DNA of 64,000 nt, from positions 42,135-106,134 of the forward strand of contig NZ_JAPZVQ010000018.1 of assembly GCF_027622945.1 (NCBI RefSeq). Reading direction: 5' to 3'. The notes beneath the pieces are model-generated. The model was given only the letters and a program-made list of their open reading frames with translations. It made no database searches and was not told where the DNA came from. Each line of letters starts with the position of its first letter. Position 1 is the stretch's first letter. The translations under genes and the position numbers were made by a program. Positions 8,948 to 17,600 of the stretch are shown here, in pieces. Origin of the DNA: Glycomyces lechevalierae (GTDB lineage: Bacteria > Actinomycetota > Actinomycetes > Mycobacteriales > Micromonosporaceae).

Positions 8948-8982
8948 CGAACACCGGGCCGCGATTCGCGGCCCGGTGTTCG
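8948..8982 (+). terminator. Very strong hairpin after the tRNA-like repeat
   Basis: CGAACACCGGGCCGCG, a 3-base loop ATT, then the exact reverse complement: a 16-bp perfect stem. It probably ended the original tRNA transcript. The palindrome would work on either strand, and there is no clean T-run. Confidence 0.65.
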
Positions 8983-9180
8983 GCGTTTCGGGCCCCAAAT
9001 GACTGAAGCCTTTCAACTCGGTTATCGATCGAGACTGTTCGAAGTGATGGTCTGCATACTTTCGCTCGTTGATCTCGAGGGCGCGGACCGCGCCGACGGC
9101 GGAACTGGTGAGGGTCGGGCAGCGGCGAAGCAGAGGAGGATCACCCAGGTCTTGGGCTGAGCGGAAGAACACTCGAACAA

Positions 9181-9328
9181 GGTGCGGGCCGAGTTGTCTT
9201 GATGTGGGAGCTGTCAAGGCAGACCGCGGACCAGTCGGTCTCTCCAAGTGCGTGGAGTCCGAGAGCAATATTCGGTGCAGGTAGTCCCAGACGCCGGCCT
9301 CGCAAGTCTGCTTAGCCCGGTCGATAGC
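9181..9328 (-). pseudogene. Remnant of an IS5-family transposase
   Basis: On the minus strand one frame reads EAGVWDYLHRILLS and another frame, a little further on, reads LGETDWSAVCLDSSHIKTTR. Together these match the pre-catalytic and first-Asp (DSSH) regions of IS5-type transposases. The two pieces are in different frames and nothing recognisable continues on either side, so this is a decayed fragment. It belongs to a different IS5 subgroup from the complete element at 772-2151. Confidence 0.6.
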
Positions 9329-9375
9329 GGCTCCGGTGGTTACTCAGTTCTTCGCCGCCCTGTCGAATTTCTTCG

Positions 9376-11250
9376 CTAGCGGAACTGCTCCAGTCTTGCC
9401 GGGTCCCATACGCGCTTGGCAAGGGCGAGCACCAGCTCTCTCCGCTCAAGCTGTTCGCCGGTACCGAACTGCTCGTAGGGTCGGAACGGGAGATCGCCGC
9501 TCTGCGCGAAGGCCCGGAATCGCGGTTGGTGCTCGTACGCTGCGGTAGTGAGGCTGGCCGCGTAGAGGTTCTGCTTCGCGTAGTGGGGTGCTTTCTCCTC
9601 GAAGGGCTTGTCCTGGAAGCTGCGATTCACATCCGCTGGAAGCAAAACCAGCCCGGCAACGTGGTTGCGCCACTGGTCGAACTCTTCACGGCTCGGGCAC
9701 TCTTCGGCATACCGTTCATGCTCGTTCGCCCAGACATGCTCGATATCGCAAGCGTTCTTAGATTTGCGGTCGACGTACCTGTCGAACAGGTCGGGAAGCC
9801 CCGACTGCACCTCGGTATGCGCAGTCAACCTTGCGAGCAGGTGATAGATGTACCGCTTGCTGAACTGGTTCAGCCGGAGGTCGCGGATGCCGGATCGATT
9901 CCGGCGCGAGCTGCCTGTGAGCGAGACTTCGGTTTCGTCCTGTTCAAGTCGCTCCCGCAGCAAGTCGATCAAGTCAGGCAGTGATCGACCGCGGATCTCG
10001 CGACACAGCAACCACATCGCGTAGCTCACGTTCGAGTAGCTGACTCGGATGTAGTTGACGACGCGGCGCATCAACCAGATGTCGAGGAAGGTCGCGGTCG
10101 CTGCGAGCTTTCTGCGCACTGTCTCGTCGTCGTCTTCAGTGGACAACGATGCCAGTAGCACCGTGCTCTGCCAGGTGAACTCGTTGTGCTCGTTGTAGTA
10201 GACAGCCTCAAGGCCGGGCGTGTAGATCCGGCTTGCCTCGAGGATTCGCCGGTAGGCGCGGGCAAAGAACGGGAACTCCGCCGTCATCAGCCGTAGGTTG
10301 CCCGCAGACTCACCGGCACCAATGCGGTCAGCGTTGTCGCGGAGCCATCGGTGGAAGGTCGAGCCGATCAGCTCCCAGTCGCGGTCGACCGCGCCGGCCT
10401 TGCGCTCTCGGGTCGAATCGGCGTACTTCGCGCGCAGCCACGCCTTGACACAGGCGGCGTCCCTGTCGGAGTTCGGGTCGGGTTCCCAGGAGATGAGGTC
10501 GAGAACCGTCCGTTTCCAGGCCCGGTTCGCGTTCGAGCGGTCCTCGTCGGCTTCGATGGGAGCCAAGAGGTATGCCTTGAGCATGTCGACTGGACTGAGT
10601 GGTTTGCCGCGGTCGTTCATGGTCTCGAAGATCGAGTACGCGTGGGCGTCCGTCTCGGTGGCGATCTCGATCAATCCCACGTTGGCGATCAACCAGTAGA
10701 CGAACGTCGCAAGGCCTTCGCCGAGATCCTCGGCCAGATCGAGGCTTTCCAGGTCGCGGTACCGGGCGAGGATGGTCCGGATGGACTCGTCCTTGCCGTC
10801 GGCGGTGTAGTCCTCGCCGTTGAACAGGGCCCGGAGCACCGGAACGCGTTCGGCGATGTCGAGGTTGAACTTCTTCTCGCCGTAGTCGTCCGAGTAGATC
10901 AAGGGCTCGATAGTGGAGGTCACGTCGAGTCCTCGCCGCTGTGCCTCGCGGTATAGATAGATCAGCAGCAGCGTCAGTGAGGTGACGCGCTGCTGGCCGT
11001 CGACCAGGTAGCTCTTGTTGCTGCGCTTGGTGACGATGATGGAGCCGAGGAAGTAGTCGCCGTATTCGCTCGCCGCTTTCGGCGCGTCGCCGTCCCGATA
11101 GAAGGTCGTGAACTTTGCATGCAGGTCGGAGACGAGTTCCTCGATGTTCTCGCGGTCCCATTTGTATTCACGCTGGTACTCGTCGATCGCGAACGACCGA
11201 GTCTGCAGCAGCTCCTTGATGGTGCGGTAGTGCGGGGAAATGCTGCTCAC
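9376..11250 (-). CDS. DUF262/DUF1524 nuclease (GmrSD-like, single chain)
   Basis: A 624-aa protein with an N-terminal DUF262 domain (EYQREYKWDRENIEELVSDL at about 24-43, DGQQR at 84-88, then FETMNDRGKPLSPVDMLKAY) and a C-terminal DUF1524 His-Me-finger region (NACDIEHVWANEHE, then FDQWRNHVAGLVLLPADVNR). Enzymes of this build (GmrSD, SspE, BrxU) use nucleotide to cut modified or unprotected DNA. The start is the GTG at 11250, which overlaps the TGA of the upstream helicase gene as GTGA, so the two are translationally coupled. An upstream in-frame start would lie inside the helicase gene. The coupling suggests the helicase-like protein is its functional partner. Confidence 0.85.
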   Translation of the reverse strand: MSSISPHYRTIKELLQTRSFAIDEYQREYKWDRENIEELVSDLHAKFTTFYRDGDAPKAASEYGDYFLGSIIVTKRSNKSYLVDGQQRVTSLTLLLIYLYREAQRRGLDVTSTIEPLIYSDDYGEKKFNLDIAERVPVLRALFNGEDYTADGKDESIRTILARYRDLESLDLAEDLGEGLATFVYWLIANVGLIEIATETDAHAYSIFETMNDRGKPLSPVDMLKAYLLAPIEADEDRSNANRAWKRTVLDLISWEPDPNSDRDAACVKAWLRAKYADSTRERKAGAVDRDWELIGSTFHRWLRDNADRIGAGESAGNLRLMTAEFPFFARAYRRILEASRIYTPGLEAVYYNEHNEFTWQSTVLLASLSTEDDDETVRRKLAATATFLDIWLMRRVVNYIRVSYSNVSYAMWLLCREIRGRSLPDLIDLLRERLEQDETEVSLTGSSRRNRSGIRDLRLNQFSKRYIYHLLARLTAHTEVQSGLPDLFDRYVDRKSKNACDIEHVWANEHERYAEECPSREEFDQWRNHVAGLVLLPADVNRSFQDKPFEEKAPHYAKQNLYAASLTTAAYEHQPRFRAFAQSGDLPFRPYEQFGTGEQLERRELVLALAKRVWDPARLEQFR

Positions 11251-14200
11251 GCTCGGCGCCTCTCCGGATGGTCGGGTTCGTGTGGTTCTGATCGGCGTTG
11301 CCGGGGCAGGAGGTGCGGCGCTCCCGGGCCCGCCCACGAACCGCCCTCGGGCCACGCGACGAGTACATCAAATATGTTCTTCAGTGCTTTGATCGTCCAG
11401 GGCTCCTCTGGAGGTTGCTGGGAGACGAGCACCATGACGGCCTTGCCTCCGCGGCAGCGCATGTACGAGACTTCGAGCAGGTCTACTGCCCCCCGGCGGA
11501 AACGCCCATAGTCGAAGCCGCTCACTTCGAGGACCTCGAACACGGTGGTCACACCATCAAGCTCATACCAGGCGTCCACACCGTCCTCCTGCCCGGCCTT
11601 CCCGCCGTCGACTTTCCGGCGACGTTGCAGATCCGAGTAGATCTGCGAACGCAGGATCTCGTGGTCGGGATCCTCACGCTCCGTTTGGATCCGCTCGGTG
11701 ATGTGCATCGACTCGAAGTCATCGGCAGTCATCGCCGACCATTCGACGATCTGCTCCGCATCAGCCATCGCCATATTCTTCGCTTCCTCTACCGTCACGG
11801 GGTCGGGGTTCTGTCGCATCGGTGCTGCCTGCTGACGCGGACGAACACCGGCTTCGATCTGGGAGTAGGTGAGGTCGGGCTGCCCGGTGTCGTATCCGAT
11901 GACCTCCCAGCGGTCGGCACTCAGGACGAGGCCGACGCCTCGGTGCCGGATAACGCAGCGCATTCCGGGAAACTTGAAGATGCTGCCCTGTTTCAGGAAG
12001 ACCGGAACCATCGCACGAAGTTCCGCCGCTGCTGTGGCCCGCAAGCCGCCGTGGTGCTGGATGAACTGTTCACACGCGTCGCCGGAGACCCGCACCCATT
12101 CAGTGGACAGGAGCTCGGGCAGCGTGAATTCGGCGAAAGGACCGTCCTTCGCGATTCGTCCGAGTTTTCGCCCCGTGTGCGGCGGGGTCGGAGCTGGAAA
12201 TCCGTCGCAGTCCTCGTGCCGACACCAGCCGTCGGCGCCGGCGCTCGGATGCTCGCATTGCTCGCCGGTCCTCCGGAACCGAGTGCACCGGCCCTCCGAA
12301 CGGGCCCGTTCCAACCGGAACGAGGGCGGCTCCGGGGCATCGGGCCGCAGTACACCGGGCAGGTCATCGTGATGGAGGATGGTCAGTGTCCGCGTCGCAC
12401 GGGTAAGGGCGATGTAGAGTTCCTGCTCGCCCGCGTCCGATGCTGAGATGAACGCCCGCGGTTCAGCGATCAGCACATGATCGAACTCAAGCCCGCGTGC
12501 CTCCCGTCCGGTCAGTACCAAGATCGGCGAGACGGGCAGTTCCGGCGATGACCGCACCTCCAACGCTGCTCGGATCTCGGTCTCCCAGTCACGTGCCCGT
12601 GGGTTCTCGGTCCTGCCGGGCACGATGATCGCCACGCTCCGCTCCGCGCCTTCGTTTCGGAGCAGCACCGCGGCACGATCAGCTGCGGCGGCAACCGGGT
12701 CTTCCGTTCTCACGGTCGTCACCGAATCACCGTCACGCGGCAGTACGGCGACCGGAATGGCGGTCCCCGGTGACAGCCGCCTCCCCAACAGGGCCGCGAG
12801 GTCCATGATCTGAGGCGGCAGGCGGAAACCGGCCTGAAGTTCGACAACCTTTGACCGCGATCGCGGGGCAAGGGTCCGGGCGAGTTCTTCCCAGTCAAGG
12901 TACGGATACGGGGCGAGACGCTGCGCCAGGTCGCCCATGACGGTCATCGACCCACTCGAGCACCGCCGCGCCAGCTCCCGGGCCTCCATCGGTGTCACGT
13001 TCTGGGCCTCGTCGATGACAAGATGATCCCAGGCCGACTTCGGCTCGGCCCCTTGCAGCAGGTATCGAAGTTCCTGCAAGCAGACGCGGTCCTCATAGGT
13101 CCATCGTCGCCGCTTATAGCGGTCTACGCGATCGCGGAGCTGATGCAGTTCCTCCTCCGTGGCGATACCGGAGCACACTCGTCTCAGCACGACTTCACTG
13201 CGCAGCAGGCGCTGCAGCACGTCGCCTGGATTGAGCTTCGGCGTCATCACGTCGAACAGCTCGTCCCGTTCGCATTTCTCCCGGATCTTCTCCGAGTAGT
13301 CCTCCTCGATCTTCGGATGGTCACGTCGGAACACATCGTTCAGCAGTGCCACGAAGCGGCTGCGCCACCGAGCCGCCCGGTCGTTGTAAGGGGCGTCAGC
13401 GTCCATTTCCTCCGTGAAGATCTTGAGGATGCTCGCAACGGGCACCTCGATCCAGGTCCCCCTGAACGCGAGTGAGAAGACGTCGGAATTCCTACAGAAG
13501 CGCGCAACGCGCACCTCGGGGTTCGCGATGCAGTCTTCGAGGGCACGACGCAGCACTGCCGCCATGCGCGGCCCCGACTTGAACTTCCCGACCAATCCGG
13601 TGTCATGGTCGGCATCCCGTGCGTTCCACAAGTTGGGGAGGTCGTCCCGGCGTACGTCATCGACGCCCAAAGACGCGAACGCGCCGGCGAGGTACTGGAC
13701 GAAACGCTGGCTGGGGCCGAGCACCAGGATCCGGTCACGGCGCAGGGGCGAACCGGTTCTGCGGAGCATTCGCGCGATCCGGGGGATCCCGACCGCTGTC
13801 TTGCCGCTGCCCGGTCCTCCTTGGACGACGAGCACCCCCTCATGCGGATCATCGACGATCTCGAGCTGCTCCCGCTGGATCGTCGCGATGATGTCGCGCA
13901 TCGAACTGTCGCGTCCACGGGCCAGCTCGATCAGCAGCGGATCGATCCACTCGGTTCCACTCTCCGCCGCAGTGTCGAATCCAGCGGCGCCCGGGTCGCT
14001 GCCGAACATATCGCGAAACTGCGTGACCCTGCGGTCTCGGCAGGTGATCTCGCGCTTGAACAGCAGGCCGTTTCGTTCGCGTTCGCTCGCACGGAACCAC
14101 TTCATCCCCTGGTCGGAATCCCAACCGACCACCAGGAGATCGAGATCGGGATTGCGAACAGCCTGACGACCGACATAGAACTCCTGGTTCTCGTCCGCAT

Positions 14201-14465
14201 CCTCGTCTTCGGCTGCTTCGGAGACGACGCGGAAGAGCACCAGACTGTCCTCGGGCGAGTCGTACATGGCGTTCTTCGCGGCCCCGGCGCTGAAAAGCGC
14301 AGCGCTGGCTTTCGGCGCGCCCGCGGACGCTGCGAACTCGCCGGCCGACGGTGTCGTTCTGCGCATGTCGTCCCAGCACGCGTAGACGTGCTCGACGCCC
14401 GCCTGCTCGGCGACTATCACAGGATTGGAATCCGGTGCCACCGGAGAGTTCTGACGTGCTGGCAT
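11247..14465 (-). CDS. HelD/UvrD-like superfamily 1 helicase with C-terminal extension
   Basis: A 1072-aa protein. Walker A GGPGSGKT lies at 216-223, Walker B is HLVIDEAQNVT, and near the C-terminal end of the helicase part come RGLEFDHVLIAEPRAF and LYIALTRAT, the late SF1 motifs. The N-terminal stretch FYVGRQAVRNPDLDLLVVGW followed by REITCRDRRVTQF resembles the pre-helicase part of HelD-type RNA polymerase recycling ATPases. The extension adds a Cys/His cluster (CTRFRRTGEQCEHP...WCRHEDC) and an alpha/beta region with GVDAWYELDGVTTVFEVLEV that could be a degenerate nuclease fold. It is coupled by GTGA to the DUF262/DUF1524 gene. The start at ATG 14465 has no good ribosome-binding site. Defence function is inferred from context. 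Confidence 0.8.
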   Translation of the reverse strand: MPARQNSPVAPDSNPVIVAEQAGVEHVYACWDDMRRTTPSAGEFAASAGAPKASAALFSAGAAKNAMYDSPEDSLVLFRVVSEAAEDEDADENQEFYVGRQAVRNPDLDLLVVGWDSDQGMKWFRASERERNGLLFKREITCRDRRVTQFRDMFGSDPGAAGFDTAAESGTEWIDPLLIELARGRDSSMRDIIATIQREQLEIVDDPHEGVLVVQGGPGSGKTAVGIPRIARMLRRTGSPLRRDRILVLGPSQRFVQYLAGAFASLGVDDVRRDDLPNLWNARDADHDTGLVGKFKSGPRMAAVLRRALEDCIANPEVRVARFCRNSDVFSLAFRGTWIEVPVASILKIFTEEMDADAPYNDRAARWRSRFVALLNDVFRRDHPKIEEDYSEKIREKCERDELFDVMTPKLNPGDVLQRLLRSEVVLRRVCSGIATEEELHQLRDRVDRYKRRRWTYEDRVCLQELRYLLQGAEPKSAWDHLVIDEAQNVTPMEARELARRCSSGSMTVMGDLAQRLAPYPYLDWEELARTLAPRSRSKVVELQAGFRLPPQIMDLAALLGRRLSPGTAIPVAVLPRDGDSVTTVRTEDPVAAAADRAAVLLRNEGAERSVAIIVPGRTENPRARDWETEIRAALEVRSSPELPVSPILVLTGREARGLEFDHVLIAEPRAFISASDAGEQELYIALTRATRTLTILHHDDLPGVLRPDAPEPPSFRLERARSEGRCTRFRRTGEQCEHPSAGADGWCRHEDCDGFPAPTPPHTGRKLGRIAKDGPFAEFTLPELLSTEWVRVSGDACEQFIQHHGGLRATAAAELRAMVPVFLKQGSIFKFPGMRCVIRHRGVGLVLSADRWEVIGYDTGQPDLTYSQIEAGVRPRQQAAPMRQNPDPVTVEEAKNMAMADAEQIVEWSAMTADDFESMHITERIQTEREDPDHEILRSQIYSDLQRRRKVDGGKAGQEDGVDAWYELDGVTTVFEVLEVSGFDYGRFRRGAVDLLEVSYMRCRGGKAVMVLVSQQPPEEPWTIKALKNIFDVLVAWPEGGSWAGPGAPHLLPRQRRSEPHEPDHPERRRA

Positions 14466-14623
14466 ACGAGGAGGGGCCTTCCAAGTCGCGATTCGGAGAA
14501 GGGGCGGCTCCGGGAGGGGTTCACCGACTCCTCCGAACAGACCACTTGAAACAACGGGCTACAAGTGGGTCCACCGAGAGTGTAATCGAAGCAGTGCAGT
14601 ACGTGTGATTTCGATTCCCAGCG

Positions 14624-17600
14624 TCATTGATCTGTCAAGATCTCCAGCGGCGGCAGGCTGTCCACGATCGCCATGGTCTCCAGACTCACCGTCACAACGC
14701 GTTTGAGCAGGTCGATGATGTAGCGCGGATCGTCGGACCAGTCGTTCGGATCGTTGACGATACCGCTGGCCTTGTCGGTGCGGACGTAGTAGCGGTCCAT
14801 GATCCACTCGACGGCCGAGCGTGAGCCGATCTGGTAGCGGTCGACGGCCTCCGGGATGCCAGCGAGCGTGACGTGGGAGTTGTAGACGATCCGCGTGCGA
14901 TCTTGCCTGGACGCGAATCGCATCTTGCGGTCGACGCGGTAGAGGTCGGCCCGGTCGGTCGGGGCGGCTTCGTCAATGATCTCTCGGATGCCGAGGTACG
15001 GCTCGACCGTCTCGTATGCGAGGTGCAGCTGCATGAGCCGGCTGCCCGAACGGGCAAATTCGTGGAACTGCGCGACCTTGGGGATCCGAGGCAGGGACTT
15101 CTTCAGGTCCGCTTCGAACTCCGAGCGGTACTCCGAAGAGTGCAGGATGCCGTAAACGTAGTGGAAGATGTCGTCCTTCGAGATCGAGCTGTCGCGGTAG
15201 GTCTCCTGGTAGTCCCTCAGAGCGGCGTCGGTGATGTTGTCCGCCCGAACGTACCCCTCACAGGTGTCGCCGACGGCCAGCGTGTCTGACTCCAGACGGT
15301 GATAGGTATAGCGGGCGAAAAAAGGGCCAATGCTTTTGGTACCCACCGCATGAAGGTCGGGGATCGCATCGACAGCAAGCGTCGAAAATGGCTCCTCGGA
15401 GCTGGTGCCCGTGATGTAGAAGCCGTAGTTCTCCCGGGAGACGTCGGTGAACATCTGTGCCAGCTGACCGATTCGATGGTTCAGGTCGCGGTCGAAATAG
15501 ACAGCCTGGCGGTTGAATGGACGGTAGACTCCCGCGGTTATACGACTCGGGTCGAACTCGAGCCTCTTGGACTGTGCCGCCTTGGCAAGCAGACTGGAGG
15601 ACCAGCTGATGCGCCCGGGATTCCCGTGGACCAGTCCCTCCACCCGCCGCACTCGTTCAGCCGCCGAGCCACTCAGAGGTCTATGGATCTCGATTTCCAC
15701 AATTTGGCTATTGTAGAAATCAATCATCGACCGCATGTTCTCTGCGATCTTGGTTTCGGAGTACCCGTATACCCACGGGTCTCGGTTTGTCTGCAGTCCC
15801 GTCGTGATCAGTTGGAAGACGGGTTCCGCGTCTCCTATGGGAGTCCTGCTTCCTGCGGGACGGAATGTTTGAAACCGCTTGTTCCTCTGGTAAATCCAGT
15901 CATCGGCTCCGTCGGCATCGATCTGCCGCCAATCCAGCGCGTCCAATCCTCTTCGGCTGAGACGCGTGACCTCGTGTCCGATTATCTCGAGTTTTCGGCT
16001 TCGGCTGTGATACTCACCGATGTCTCGGTAGAAGAGGCGGCACCCATCGCCTTCGGCCGCGCTACCGCCTTTGACCAGAAGGAGCACCGCGACCCCTGCC
16101 CGGCTGCTGGAACCGAAGATCTTGCCGCCTTCCTTCCTCGAGAGCTCGCCGGCGGTCCGCTGGTTGCCTCGGAGGTTGAAGCAGTAGATCGCGTCGAACT
16201 CTTCGGTGAGGGTGCGGCGCAGACCAGCCGCGGTGTTCCCGTCAATGAAGCCGTTGTTCAGCACGAGGCAGATCACGCCGCCGTCCTCGATCCGGTCGCT
16301 CGCCCAGCGCAGTGCCCGCACGTACGAGTCATAGAGCGAGTTCTTGTTCGTGGCAGTCGACTTGGCGGCATACGTCTCGCGGATGCGTCGGTCGAGACCG
16401 GGATACTTCAGGTTCTGGTTGCCGTCGTTCTGGTTGTTCTGACCTACGGAGTACGGCGGGTTGCCGGTGATGACGATGATGCGAACGCTCTGCTGGCGGA
16501 CCGCGCGCTCGGTGTTGCCGCCCAGCACGCCGTCTGCAGCCTCAGTCCGGCCTTCGTAGAGCTGGAACGTGTCGGTCAAGACCATGCCGTCGAACGGCTG
16601 GTACCCCGCTTCCCCAAACCTGCTGTGGAATGCCTCCTCGATGTTGACCGCGGCAATGTAGTAGGCGAGCAAGACGATCTCGTTCGCGTGCAGCTCATTG
16701 CGGTACTTCCTGACGAGGTCCTCGGAACGGATGAGACCCGATTGGAGGAGCCTGACGATGAAGGAGCCAGTGCCTGCGAAGGGGTCGATTACTTGGACCC
16801 CTTCGTCACTCAGCGAAGCACCGAGGTACTTCCGCAGCGCCTGGTCGGTGAGTTGGAGGATGAAGTCGACAACCTCGACCGGGGTGTAGACGATGCCGAG
16901 CCGATCGGACACCTGCGGCATGGCGTTCCTGAAGAATTGCTCGTACAGCTCCAGGAGGATCTTCTGACGCCCCTCGGGGTTGTCGATGCCTTCGATGCGA
17001 ACTCGGATCTGTTCGTAGAACCGTTTCAGTTTGTCGCGCTCCGAGTCCAAGGCTTGGTCGTCAAGCGCTTCAAGCACGGTCTCCATGGCTTCAGAGACCG
17101 GGTTGTGCGTGGCGAACTCGTACTGTTCGAAGAGCGCGTCGAAGACCGGTTTCGTGATCAGATGCTGCGCGAGCATCTCGATCGCATCATGCTCTGAGAT
17201 GGAGGGATTGAGGTTCGAGCGCAAAGCGGCGACGAACGTGCCGAACACTGCTCGCTTGCCCGGGAGTTCGAGGGCACTTCGAATGCGGGCCATGTGGTCG
17301 CCCGCAATGTCCGCGACCTCTTTGGCCCATTCCTTCCAGTAGACACGGGTGCCCACCTTCTGCACGATCCGTGCGTAGATGGCGTTTCGCCACTCCTCGA
17401 CCGACGGCACGCCGCTCCGGGCCGCCTGCACCAGGTTCCCGAGAGCGTCCGAGTCGTAGTCGTCGTCAGCGATGTGGCCGGCCAGAATCCGATCGGAGCG
17501 GGACTTGTTGAGTCCGATCCGGTTGATTTCGGCATTGAACCGGTCGTCATGGGAGCGAAGGGCGTTCAGAACCTGCCACACCGCCTTGTAGCGCTCGTTG

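Larger units (their letters stand above)
8604..9375. other. Gene-free junction between two defence cassettes
   Basis: These 770 bp hold the tRNA-Trp-like direct repeat (8830-8933), a very strong hairpin (8948-8982) and a frameshifted IS5-type transposase remnant (about 9181-9328). No intact gene is visible. An extra GTGCCAAA copy just left of the repeat (near 8819) makes a short direct repeat of the kind seen at integrase arm sites. Confidence 0.7.
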
